From an uncultured Clostridia bacterium (lineage in GTDB: Bacteria; Bacillota; Clostridia; TANB77; CAG-508): a DNA stretch of 59,239 nt. A model generated the notes under the pieces. That model worked only from the letters and a program-made list of their open reading frames with translations. It did no database searches and was not told where the DNA came from. Below, piece by piece: positions 35,097 through 42,281 of the stretch. Both the position numbers and the translations under genes were made by a program. How positions within the stretch are numbered: position 1 is the first letter of the stretch; each line of letters opens with the position of its first letter. The stretch spans positions 1 through 59,239 of the forward strand of contig CAKPSX010000006.1 in NCBI GenBank assembly GCA_934184665.1, written 5' to 3'.

Positions 35097-35125
35097 AATA
35101 TATCACACTTCTCTTTTTTTCTCAA
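35097..35125 (-). promoter_or_regulatory. sigma-A promoter of glycosyltransferase operon A
   Basis: Minus strand TTGAGA, 17-base spacer, TATATT, about 40 bases before the first GT4 gene. It is divergent from the promoter at 35171..35199. Confidence 0.72.
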
Positions 35126-35170
35126 TAAATACTAAAACAATTAAGAGATTTTTTCATTTTTTAATAGGTA

Positions 35171-35199
35171 TTGCCAATTTATGTAAATTGTGTTATAAT
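35171..35199 (+). promoter_or_regulatory. sigma-A promoter of the alpha-CTD repeat gene
   Basis: TTGCCA, 17-base spacer, TATAAT on the plus strand, 60 bases before the start codon. Confidence 0.85.
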
Positions 35200-35208
35200 A
35201 GTTATATA

Positions 35209-35222
35209 GTGCAAATGCGCAC
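35209..35222 (+). promoter_or_regulatory. possible operator with GCAAATGC core
   Basis: GTGCAAATGCGCAC is a partial dyad that begins 9 bases after the -10 box, so it covers or follows the transcription start. The same GCAAATGC core, in a better palindrome, lies at the matching place in the promoter of the 259-aa gene (37185..37198). Confidence 0.5.
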
Positions 35223-35259
35223 ATTGAAAAAACTATATTATTGAAAGGTGGTTATTTCC

Positions 35260-36198
35260 ATGATGGAAATCCGTATCGAGGACTGTGGGTTCGGAACCCG
35301 TATTGTCAACTCTCTCAAGAGAATCGGAGTGGTTACACTCAGTGAATTCTCGGACATGCCTCTTGCAAAGCAGAAGGCAATTCGGAACCTTGGAGCCGAA
35401 AGCTTACACGAGTTATGGGAAAAGTGTCGTCAGGAAGGTCTTCCTGAAAATACACCTGTCGCAAAGCAGCCTTACTCCGGGGTTGGTCCTGGCGAGCACA
35501 CTATCGATGAGGCCACATCCCTCTCCTCCAGAATCCGAAACACTCTGGAATGTGCTCACATTTATTCCTTTGAGCAATTTTCCAGAATGACTCTGGAAAA
35601 TCAGCAGAGGATTTATAACCTTGGAAAGAAGTCACTGAAAGAACTTCATGCACATTGCATGAAGTTAGGACTTCCAGCACATTCTGCTGGCAAAGAGTTC
35701 AATGTTGATGATTTCCGCTGTTCTGGCTATATACTAGAAGACTGTAGAGATGAGCTCTCTGCATTGGCATACAACGCACTGGATAGAGCTGGTATCGTCT
35801 CACTACTGCAGTTCAGCTGCATGCCTGAGAAGGATCAGCAACGAATCCGTTGCTTAGGTACAAAGACCTTGACAGAGATTCATAATCTTTGCATCAAGGT
35901 TGGCTTGTCTCCTTATTATGAGGAGGACTCTGATAAGGTTGTACAGGTCAATGTATTTGACCTTCAATCTTTTAAGGATATGGGATATCCCATTCAGCTT
36001 TGCCCGCTGCTTACCCGCGAAGAGTATCATGCTCTTTGTGGATGGCTTGGATTTAAATCATTGAAGCAATTTTCAATGATGACCTACCATCAGCAGGCAC
36101 TCAATTCCAATCTAAGTGGCTATAGCTTACAACATGTAAGAGAAATCTGCCACAAAGTTGGTCTGCCCGGCTATTTGGATGAAGATTTCTCCAAATAA
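35260..36198 (+). CDS. protein of four tandem RNA-polymerase alpha-CTD-like domains
   Basis: About 312 residues made of four helix-hairpin-helix units of the RNAP alpha C-terminal type (about 3-63, 85-143, 158-220, 243-300). Against E. coli alpha-CTD, unit 2 keeps counterparts of R265 and N268 (SSRIRNTL) and of G296, K298 and S299 (NLGKKSL). Unit 1 keeps most (GTRIVNSL, NLGAESL), unit 3 fewer (CLGTKTL), and unit 4 is worn (NLSGYSL). There is no alpha N-terminal domain. It may bind UP-element-like DNA or regulators. ATG 35260 follows AAAGGTGG by 8 bases. Codon use is clearly GC-richer than that of the flanking glycosyltransferases, suggesting transfer. Confidence 0.85.
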   Translation: MMEIRIEDCGFGTRIVNSLKRIGVVTLSEFSDMPLAKQKAIRNLGAESLHELWEKCRQEGLPENTPVAKQPYSGVGPGEHTIDEATSLSSRIRNTLECAHIYSFEQFSRMTLENQQRIYNLGKKSLKELHAHCMKLGLPAHSAGKEFNVDDFRCSGYILEDCRDELSALAYNALDRAGIVSLLQFSCMPEKDQQRIRCLGTKTLTEIHNLCIKVGLSPYYEEDSDKVVQVNVFDLQSFKDMGYPIQLCPLLTREEYHALCGWLGFKSLKQFSMMTYHQQALNSNLSGYSLQHVREICHKVGLPGYLDEDFSK

Positions 36199-36209
36199 AC
36201 AATAGTTTT

Positions 36210-36245
36210 CTGGCTACATACTAATGTATGTAGCCAGTTTTTTTA
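36210..36245 (+). terminator. terminator of the alpha-CTD repeat gene
   Basis: CTGGCTACATAC pairs perfectly with GTATGTAGCCAG around TAAT, followed by seven T residues. Confidence 0.93.
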
Positions 36246-36250
36246 TATAG

Positions 36251-36289
36251 AAAAAAATAACTGGCTCAATACGAACCAGTTATTTTTTT
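36251..36289. terminator. bidirectional terminator between convergent genes
   Basis: AAAAAAATAACTGG pairs with CCAGTTATTTTTTT around an 11-base loop. It has T runs on both strands and serves the 259-aa gene on the minus strand, backing up the terminator just to its left. Confidence 0.88.
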
Positions 36290-36301
36290 CATGTCAGTGA
36301 A

Positions 36302-37081
36302 TTACTTGTCTTCTTTAGGATCCATCTGATATGGTTTCATGTAATGCATTATGGGCATTTCCACTACCTCCCTATCTTCTCCATTCAATTCTGCCACTTT
36401 GTAGCAGACGGGCTTATGTTCATAAACCAGAACAAACTTCTTGGTTCCATCAAGAATTCCCATGAAAGAATTCAATTTTTCCTCATCAGACTGTTCTGCG
36501 TCAATCCAACGCATATACGAAAGAGATTCGTAGAAGTCATAAAAGACTTGCAGGTTGAATCCCCTTGCTCTAAGGTCATCCCACTCGTTGTTGATTCTAT
36601 GAATAACCTTCCACAGGTTCTCATAGTTCTCAAACATCATTCCAGTTCTTCCTCGAACATTGCCGCCATTACTGACAGTATTCACGGTGTTTTTACAGAT
36701 AATCTCTGCAATAACATCAATTTTGGTGTTGATTTCGTTATCATCTCTTCCTTGAGAATAGGCTTTGAGCACTTCATCGCGGAGCTGTTCAAGTTCATTA
36801 AACAGCTTCTTAAAAGGCTCCACATCTTTCTTTCCTACAGAGTATCTTTCAGTGTTAATGCAAAGATATTGGACCGCATCTCCAATTCCAGATACTCTGT
36901 TCCACCAGATCTGGTTCTCTTCGTTCCACTTAATTGGGCTTTCAATCAGTTTTACAAAGAACTCATATACCAGAGGCTTGAGTTCTTTCGCACATGGAGT
37001 TCCAATTATTGGACCATTAATGATGTGGTTCATCTGTTTATTTAACAGATGAATTATGGGGTTGCTTCTTCCTTCTAACAT
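36302..37081 (-). CDS. unrecognised 259-residue protein of the GC-richer island
   Basis: I do not recognise this protein. It is soluble, mostly helical and acidic toward the C-terminus, without signal peptide, membrane helix or clear catalytic motif. Tryptophan-rich WNEENQIWWNRVSG lies near residue 52 and WKVIHRINNEWDDLRARGF near 156. ATG follows AGAAGGAGGATTTATC, an excellent ribosome site, and a clear promoter lies 130 bases upstream. A long reading frame on the opposite strand has no such signals and is a shadow. Base composition matches the alpha-CTD repeat gene, and both promoters share a GCAAATGC element, so they are probably one regulon. Confidence 0.8.
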   Translation of the reverse strand: MLEGRSNPIIHLLNKQMNHIINGPIIGTPCAKELKPLVYEFFVKLIESPIKWNEENQIWWNRVSGIGDAVQYLCINTERYSVGKKDVEPFKKLFNELEQLRDEVLKAYSQGRDDNEINTKIDVIAEIICKNTVNTVSNGGNVRGRTGMMFENYENLWKVIHRINNEWDDLRARGFNLQVFYDFYESLSYMRWIDAEQSDEEKLNSFMGILDGTKKFVLVYEHKPVCYKVAELNGEDREVVEMPIMHYMKPYQMDPKEDK

Positions 37082-37184
37082 GATAAATCCTCCTTCTAAC
37101 TTTTAACGCTGTTATTACATTTATGTTAAACCGAAAAGATAGAGGATTTTATCCTCACACTATTCAGTGAAGGTTTTTACAAGT

Positions 37185-37198
37185 TAAGCATTTGCTTA
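37185..37198. promoter_or_regulatory. palindromic operator TAAGCA-TT-TGCTTA
   Basis: A perfect 6+2+6 palindrome. On the minus strand it reads TAAGCAAATGCTTA and starts about 11 bases after the -10 box of the 259-aa gene. It shares GCAAATGC with 35209..35222. Confidence 0.55.
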
Positions 37199-37209
37199 TA
37201 GCAGTTTTT

Positions 37210-37239
37210 ATTATACCATATATTTACATAAAAAGTCAA
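37210..37239 (-). promoter_or_regulatory. sigma-A promoter of the 259-aa gene
   Basis: Minus strand TTGACT, 18-base spacer, TATAAT. It is back to back with the plus-strand promoter at 37248..37276, with only 8 bases between the two -35 boxes. Confidence 0.8.
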
Positions 37240-37247
37240 TTTTTAGT

Positions 37248-37276
37248 TTACAAACTCCATATATTTATGATATAAT
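37248..37276 (+). promoter_or_regulatory. sigma-A promoter of the 70-aa gene
   Basis: TTACAA, 17-base spacer, TATAAT. A leader of about 115 bases follows before the start codon; it contains a TTGC/GCAA inverted pair (TTGCAATACCGCAA) that might be regulatory. Confidence 0.65.
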
Positions 37277-37398
37277 ACATTTTAATTAAATATATAAACT
37301 CCATTTTTATAATTATTAATTGGAAGTGTAAAATTCTTGCAATACCGCAATCCATTTGACCGTAAGATTTTCTACTTAATATGAAAGGATGGGATATT

Positions 37399-37611
37399 AT
37401 GGAAGCAACAAAAAGAGAAATCAACATTGCTCTTAAAGCAATGCGAGAAGCTGGCTACCGAAATGTTCGGAAAAGCCAACTTAAGAAAATTCCTACAGAG
37501 GAAAACGACTACATCTTCGTTGCTATGATAAGCAATGGATTTGTAGCATACTATCCGCATTATAATCACGCATCTTGTAATGAAGCTTGTGTGAGGTTTG
37601 TTCCTTTTTAA
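37399..37611 (+). CDS. unrecognised 70-residue protein of the island
   Basis: A small basic protein with a helical N-terminus (REINIALKAMREAGYRNV) and a C-terminal half rich in Tyr, His and two Cys (YYPHYNHASCNEACVRF), which might bind a metal or nucleic acid. ATG 37399 lies at proper distance from AAAGGATGGG; an ATG 18 bases upstream has no ribosome site. I know no family for it. It shares the composition of its island neighbours and is divergent from the 259-aa gene. Confidence 0.7.
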   Translation: MEATKREINIALKAMREAGYRNVRKSQLKKIPTEENDYIFVAMISNGFVAYYPHYNHASCNEACVRFVPF

Positions 37612-37644
37612 GTTAAAACAAAACTATTGCATTAATTGCAAGTC

Positions 37645-37689
37645 AAAAGCTCTGTAATGTACTGATTTATCAGTATTTTACAGAGCTTT
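37645..37689. terminator. strong two-part hairpin terminator
   Basis: AAAGCTCTGTAA pairs with TTACAGAGCTTT, with an inner TACTGA/TCAGTA stem. It ends the 70-aa gene and, from the other side, the speD operon. Confidence 0.85.
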
Positions 37690-37716
37690 ATTATTTGGCG
37701 CATTAGCAATGCTTAT

Positions 37717-38001
37717 TTAAGTTATATATTTTTTAAATTCTTCAATAAATTTGTCAAAATATTTTTTCACGCAACTAGAAATTTCAACATATATTTTATT
37801 TTCTTCTGGAAATGTATGTATAGCAAAATGACTTTCTGCTAAAAGCCATAAACCCGTATATCCCTGATGCGGAAAAAAATGTTCTATTTTATTTATAATG
37901 GTAAATCCACTTCTAATCAGCATATTTTCTAAATCAATTATTAAATTTTCTTCTTTCTTATATTTTATCCAGGTATTGTAGTTATACATAACCGCTTTCA
38001 T
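37717..38001 (-). CDS. speD: S-adenosylmethionine decarboxylase proenzyme, short form
   Basis: Makes decarboxylated SAM, the aminopropyl donor for polyamine synthesis. The 94-residue protein has the self-cleavage and catalytic segment LLAESHFAIHTFPEEN near residue 54, whose Ser would become the pyruvoyl group, and the catalytic-type Cys in EISSC near 76. It is shorter than the usual bacterial class of about 120-130 residues and ends soon after the core fold. It follows the membrane-fused spermidine synthase gene by 16 bases, so donor and transferase are made together. Confidence 0.87.
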   Translation of the reverse strand: MKAVMYNYNTWIKYKKEENLIIDLENMLIRSGFTIINKIEHFFPHQGYTGLWLLAESHFAIHTFPEENKIYVEISSCVKKYFDKFIEEFKKYIT

Positions 38002-38017
38002 TTAACTTTACTTCCTT

Positions 38018-39538
38018 TCACCAATTTTGTACTTCTTCATTATAATATGTAATAAGGCTTGGCTTGAACATATCATTTTCTTCTATTTGATCTAATGCTA
38101 TGATTTCATCATTTCCAAAAACAAACATAGAATCTATATTTGATGAATTTAGGAACTGTGTTTCTACAACTAATTTTTTTCTCTCATTGTTACTATTAAA
38201 TGCTAAATTAAATCCCCAATCACCAAAAGATGGCACTTGTAAATGATAAGGAATTACTGTATTAAATTGGCTCTGTATAGTTTTATTTATACACCAAAAT
38301 GATTTTTTAGCATAATACGGGCTAGTTGATTGAGAAACCATAACACCATTTTCAGTTAAGTTAGCTTTTATATAATTATAAAAAACATTGGTATATAGTT
38401 TGTTTAGGCTCTCATTATTTGGATCTGGAAAATCAATAATTATTACATCAAATTTTTCTTTATTTTCTTTGACATACATATATCCATCTTCATTAATTAC
38501 TGTTACTTTTTTATCCTTTAACGAGTTTTTATTTAGCACAGATATTTGACTATCATTAGCACATAAATCTGTCATTTCTTTATCTATATCTACTAATATT
38601 ACCTCTTTAACATCATTGTATTTCAAGATTTCCCTTACAGCTAATCCATCTCCGCCACCTAAAACTAAAACTCTACTATGATTTTCAGTATACATCATCG
38701 GAATATGAACCAAAGCTTCATGGTATCTATATTCATCACTAGAACTAAACTGTAAATTACCATCTAAAAATAGTTTTAAGTCATCTTTGTGTTTTGTCAT
38801 TACTATTTTTTGATAGGTAGTTTGCTTGGATAAAATAACATCATCTCTATACAAACCTTTTTCTATTTTATTAGCAATTAAATCACCTGTACATAAAAAT
38901 AATATTATTACAATCGATAATATTATAGAAATTACTTTTACTAATTTATAATTTAATATAAATTTTTTATATTTTAAAACAATAATTAATGCAACTACTA
39001 TATTTATTGTCCCCACTAAAAATGCAGTAGTAATAAATCCTAATTTAGGAAATAGTACTATAGGAAATAATATCGAACCAATTAATCCCCCAATATAATC
39101 AAAAGTAAAAATATTCGCAAGATTTTTTCTAACATTACTTTCGTTATCCTCTATAATTCTTGTTAAAATTGGTATTTCTAATCCTACGAATATTCCTATT
39201 AATATAATCAAGATATACATTATCAATATATAAATGTCTGTGTATATATTTACTAAAAATAAAATTAAGCTTGAAAATCCGCCTAACATTCCAATGCTCA
39301 TTTCTATAAAAATAAATTTATTAAATAATTTATTTTTTATGTATTTGGATATATATGAGCCAATTCCCATTGCACTCATATATAGTCCAATTGTAACAGA
39401 AAATTGCATTACACTATCACCTTGTAAATACGAACTTATACTACTTATAAGTAATTCATAAATTATTGAACATATTGAGATTAATAGTGTTGTTACTAAT
39501 AATAGCCTACCATCAAATTTTATTGCTTTATTTTCCAT
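38018..39538 (-). CDS. speE: membrane-fused spermidine synthase-like aminopropyltransferase
   Basis: About 506 residues. The N-terminal half (about 8-225) has around seven hydrophobic helices (CSIIYELLISSISSYLQGDS near 23, GLEIPILTRIIE near 118). The C-terminal half is a spermidine synthase: TTYQKIVMTKHKDDLKLFLD near 240, EYRYHEALVHIPM near 270, the SAM-binding VLVLGGGDGLAVREIL near 290, VDIDKEM, and DVIIIDFPDPN near 365. The fused membrane domain suggests that the product is made at or moved into the membrane. ATG 39538 is preceded by GTGGGGT and directly abuts the stop of the DUF350 gene. Confidence 0.9.
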   Translation of the reverse strand: MENKAIKFDGRLLLVTTLLISICSIIYELLISSISSYLQGDSVMQFSVTIGLYMSAMGIGSYISKYIKNKLFNKFIFIEMSIGMLGGFSSLILFLVNIYTDIYILIMYILIILIGIFVGLEIPILTRIIEDNESNVRKNLANIFTFDYIGGLIGSILFPIVLFPKLGFITTAFLVGTINIVVALIIVLKYKKFILNYKLVKVISIILSIVIILFLCTGDLIANKIEKGLYRDDVILSKQTTYQKIVMTKHKDDLKLFLDGNLQFSSSDEYRYHEALVHIPMMYTENHSRVLVLGGGDGLAVREILKYNDVKEVILVDIDKEMTDLCANDSQISVLNKNSLKDKKVTVINEDGYMYVKENKEKFDVIIIDFPDPNNESLNKLYTNVFYNYIKANLTENGVMVSQSTSPYYAKKSFWCINKTIQSQFNTVIPYHLQVPSFGDWGFNLAFNSNNERKKLVVETQFLNSSNIDSMFVFGNDEIIALDQIEENDMFKPSLITYYNEEVQNW

Positions 39539-39539
39539 T

Positions 39540-39749
39540 TTATAATACCCCACTCATAATAATGCCAATTGCAATAAACATTCCGCTTAACATTATCCCA
39601 ACTGCTTTGTTATGATTATCAACTTCTTCTGTTAATTTAAAATCTTTTCTATACATAAATTCAACTGCTTTATACCCAATTAAACAAAATATAACTCCTA
39701 TTGCAACATAAATAACTATTTCTAGTAATTTAAACCAAATTGTATCCAT
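39540..39749 (-). CDS. DUF350 membrane protein
   Basis: A 69-residue protein with two hydrophobic helices (about 8-28 and 48-68) joined by a charged loop with HNKAVGIMLSGMFIAIGI, the DUF350 signature. The start ATG 39749 lies 8 bases from AAAGGA; the ATG at 39758 overlaps that site. Members of this family are found next to membrane-fused spermidine synthases and DUF4178 proteins, but have no settled function. Confidence 0.82.
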   Translation of the reverse strand: MDTIWFKLLEIVIYVAIGVIFCLIGYKAVEFMYRKDFKLTEEVDNHNKAVGIMLSGMFIAIGIIMSGVL

Positions 39750-39779
39750 TTTTTTCATCCTTTCTATCTATAAAATAAA

Positions 39780-39986
39780 TTACATAATTACAGTTCTTAC
39801 TATAATTGCTACTGATATAAATATACCAGCTATCATAAAACCAGAAGCTACGTTTTTTTCTTTTAATTCCCTGTTAAAGTCATAAGGCACTGCTAAGTCA
39901 AACACAAATATACTAATTAACATTAAAATCAGTCCTAATCCTCCATATAATAATGTTTTTAATACCTCTGCCAATAATGTTTCCAT
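39780..39986 (-). CDS. DUF350 membrane protein
   Basis: A 68-residue paralogue of the neighbour: a hydrophobic helix at about 10-30, a charged loop with VASGFMIAGIFISVAIIV, and a second helix to the end. Two adjacent copies suggest a hetero-oligomer. ATG is preceded by GAGAGGAGAAAAAAT. Confidence 0.82.
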   Translation of the reverse strand: METLLAEVLKTLLYGGLGLILMLISIFVFDLAVPYDFNRELKEKNVASGFMIAGIFISVAIIVRTVIM

Positions 39987-40004
39987 ATTTTTTCTCCTCT
40001 CTTA

Positions 40005-41048
40005 TTATTTTCCTGAACTTGTTCCTCCTCCACTTGAAAGTCTACTGTTTATACTTTGTTGTCTAGCAGAATAGCTATAATTTGAATATGTAGTACTTTT
40101 TCTTGTACTATTATATGTCCTATGATAATAACTATTATGTTTTCCATGATATGTTGAACCACTATTATTATCTACATATTCTTTTTCTGAAATCTGCACA
40201 TATACTACTCCATTTTCCAAGTATATATATGCGAATTCATTCTTGGTATGTAATCCAATACCATCTTTATCTGTATTTGGCTCAGAGTCTATGGTATTTG
40301 TTATTCCTTCTGGTACTCCATCTATTATATTTTTTACTGTATTATCTATTGTTGAATACGGCGATTTATAAACTTTTGCTTTCTTATTATTTGAATTATT
40401 TGTAACTGATGTAACATAAGTATAGTTTGATTGCTTTTCAAGATATTTTTGTATCGATTTATTTACGAATAAGCCTGAAAATAGAGGGGCTATTACTGAA
40501 GATATTATTGTTATAAAAATTATTCCATAAATAAAAAGACTAAGCATTTTTCCATTTCTTGCATTTCTTTTGTCTTCCTCTAATTTTTGTGAATCTATTT
40601 CCCCTGTAATTCTAATTCTTGAATTATCAATATATTCTCCTTGACTTTTTTCAACTTCTGTACCCCAGATTTCAACCGAAATTATATGTTGCTTATCTTT
40701 CGTCATATAATCAATATATTGGCTTCTTTCATACATATCTACATCTGCATTTCCAAAATAATCTTTTACAGTTGCTATACCTTTTTCATATAATTCATAT
40801 TCTTTACCATTTGCAACAATGAAAATTTCATCTGTATCAACACTTCCATAGTAAGGTGTGTATATTGAATATTCTGTTTGACCGTATTCATCTTTTTCAA
40901 TACATAACCATTTGTGTTGACTTAATTCATTTTTTATTTCATATTCTTGCCAAATCCAAGAATCTTCTTTATATTCTATCATATTGACAACTACATATCT
41001 TGTATTATCAATATAAAGGACTTGCCATTTTTTTAATTTTTCTTCCAT
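40005..41048 (-). CDS. DUF4178 protein with membrane helix and Ser/Tyr-rich tail
   Basis: A 347-residue protein. Residues about 1-150 form a DUF4178-type beta domain (EYELYEKGIATVKDYFGNAD near 80 matches the neighbouring gene). A membrane helix lies at about 168-192. An outer or C-terminal domain (about 205-300) with EFAYIYLENGVVYVQISEKEYV is vaguely like DUF4247. The last 50 residues are low-complexity Ser, Tyr and His, ending SSGGGTSSGK. It belongs to the speD/speE/DUF350 operon. Role unknown. Confidence 0.78.
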   Translation of the reverse strand: MEEKLKKWQVLYIDNTRYVVVNMIEYKEDSWIWQEYEIKNELSQHKWLCIEKDEYGQTEYSIYTPYYGSVDTDEIFIVANGKEYELYEKGIATVKDYFGNADVDMYERSQYIDYMTKDKQHIISVEIWGTEVEKSQGEYIDNSRIRITGEIDSQKLEEDKRNARNGKMLSLFIYGIIFITIISSVIAPLFSGLFVNKSIQKYLEKQSNYTYVTSVTNNSNNKKAKVYKSPYSTIDNTVKNIIDGVPEGITNTIDSEPNTDKDGIGLHTKNEFAYIYLENGVVYVQISEKEYVDNNSGSTYHGKHNSYYHRTYNSTRKSTTYSNYSYSARQQSINSRLSSGGGTSSGK

Positions 41049-41071
41049 TTTTCCCCTTTTACAATTTCATA

Positions 41072-41512
41072 TTAATATTTGATATCAGATAGACTAAGCT
41101 GCCTTCCTAAACTAACTTCGGTTTCATCTTTCCATTTTTCAATTGATATAAAAATATTTCCATCTCTTTTATTTTGATATTCATAGTAACTTACTTCTTC
41201 ATTTAATCCAACATCTGTCATGCCATAATATGTTTCAACTTTTCCAGTACCTTTTTCATATAATTCATATTCATCCCCTTGAAAACTTATATGCATTTTC
41301 AATTCGATTGTTGTGTTTTCTAAAATTTCATATAATATAGCTTTAGAAGATAATTCAACATTTAGATAAAACATTTTATTATCTTCTAAACGTCTTATTT
41401 TATATTCAACCCAATATGAAGATTTTTCTCTAAATTTTGTCATATTCAAAATTTCATATTTTACTTTTTCTATTAATATTTCTTGTCTATCGTTTAATTC
41501 TAGTAAACTCAT
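41072..41512 (-). CDS. DUF4178 protein
   Basis: About 146 residues and a single DUF4178 domain: YWVEYKIRRLEDNKMFYLNV near 32, EYELYEKGTGKVETYYGMTD near 84, and a C-terminal ISIEKWKDETEVSLG that corresponds to the same place in the longer neighbour. ATG 41512 follows AATAGGTGATTTA. A longer start is possible but has no ribosome site. First gene of the polyamine-linked operon. Confidence 0.8.
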   Translation of the reverse strand: MSLLELNDRQEILIEKVKYEILNMTKFREKSSYWVEYKIRRLEDNKMFYLNVELSSKAILYEILENTTIELKMHISFQGDEYELYEKGTGKVETYYGMTDVGLNEEVSYYEYQNKRDGNIFISIEKWKDETEVSLGRQLSLSDIKY

Positions 41513-41563
41513 TAAATCACCTATTAAATACATAATTTTTTTTATAATTTTCACTCTATTTTT

Positions 41564-41592
41564 AGTATACTATTAAATAAAAAAAATAGCAA
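41564..41592 (-). promoter_or_regulatory. sigma-A promoter of the DUF4178-speD operon
   Basis: Minus strand TTGCTA, 17-base spacer, TATACT, about 50 bases before the first start codon. Confidence 0.72.
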
Positions 41593-41673
41593 TATATTGA
41601 AGGAAAATATAGAAAAAAGAGTAAATATATCAATTCATTTTTTCATCAAAGCATTTTTATTTTCTTTTTCCAA

Positions 41674-41775
41674 TTACTTTAAACTCTTTTTAGGTGTAGG
41701 TAAATCTTCTGGCATAGTTCCACCAGCTTCTTTAATTGCTTTTCTGACGATTTTCCCAATTTTATTAATTGAAAA
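41674..41775 (-). pseudogene. C-terminal remnant of a DinD-like (BRO family) gene
   Basis: The minus strand encodes KIGKIVRKAIKEAGGTMPED and then LPTPKKSLK before TAA. This matches the conserved C-terminus of damage-inducible protein D (GGTMPExLPTPxKSIK). An in-frame TAG lies directly upstream (41776..41778) and no start codon or remaining body is present, so only about 33 codons are left. A hypothetical plus-strand reading frame here is its shadow. Confidence 0.65.
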
Positions 41776-41803
41776 CTAACAAAGTTAGGATAATTTTTTG
41801 CAA

Positions 41804-41837
41804 ACAAAAAATCAACCATTTCTGATTGATTTTTGTA
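41804..41837 (-). terminator. terminator of ssrA
   Basis: Minus strand ACAAAAATCAA pairs with TTGATTTTTTGT around a 10-base loop and ends in a T run, 38 bases after the tmRNA 3' end. Confidence 0.82.
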
Positions 41838-41874
41838 TTCATCTATTCGACTTTAGTTCGAACAGATTCGTTAT

Positions 41875-42229
41875 TGGTGGAGATGAGGGGGGTCGAACCC
41901 CTGTCCACAATGCTTTCCACATAAACTTCTCCGAGTGCAGTTTATTATTTAAATTCATTTAATAATCGTAAATAAACATACTATTATTAAATATATCTAT
42001 TATCTACCCACTGTTTCCATAGAAAAAACAGCTTTGTTCCCCACTATTATGACACCAACTAAAATATGTGGGAATATTTTAGTTGGCGTTACTGCACACT
42101 AGGCAGCAAATGCTAATTCATTATTATTATCAGCGTTTATATTTAGTTTCTCGTTTATTTAAGTGGCCAACGAGAATCCACTACTCGCTATTTATGCTTC
42201 TGGCATTATGTCGAAACCATTTCATCCCC
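41875..42229 (-). ncRNA. ssrA: transfer-messenger RNA
   Basis: The 5' end GGGGATGAAATGGTTTCGAC and the 3' end with T-arm GGGGTTCGACCCC and ACCA-CCA-type tail are typical; GGGGAUG pairs with CAUCUCC as the acceptor stem. Length is 355 bases. The tag frame ends with codons for ADNNNELAFAA and TAG. The exact resume codon cannot be fixed by eye; the frame is open upstream to NEKLNIN. Rescues stalled ribosomes together with SmpB, which is not in this window. Confidence 0.95.
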
Positions 42230-42240
42230 ATGTATATTCT

Positions 42241-42269
42241 ATTATAATCTATTTTTGGTTAAAAAACAA
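42241..42269 (-). promoter_or_regulatory. sigma-A promoter of ssrA
   Basis: Minus strand TTGTTT, 17-base spacer, TATAAT, 11 bases before the tmRNA 5' end. It lies between ssrA and the end of the M23 gene. Confidence 0.72.
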
Positions 42270-42281
42270 TAGCAATTTACC

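Noticed and set aside
36344..37045. 233-codon plus-strand reading frame inside the 259-aa gene
   Set aside because: It lacks a ribosome site and promoter, and the opposite strand has a perfect ribosome site, promoter and terminator. Taken as a shadow of the GC-richer gene.
35170..37690. insertion sequence or integrative element
   Set aside because: No transposase, integrase, terminal inverted repeat or target duplication was seen; only the composition is foreign.
41597..41779. 60-codon plus-strand frame
   Set aside because: The minus strand of the same stretch encodes a recognisable DinD C-terminus; the plus frame has no ribosome site.
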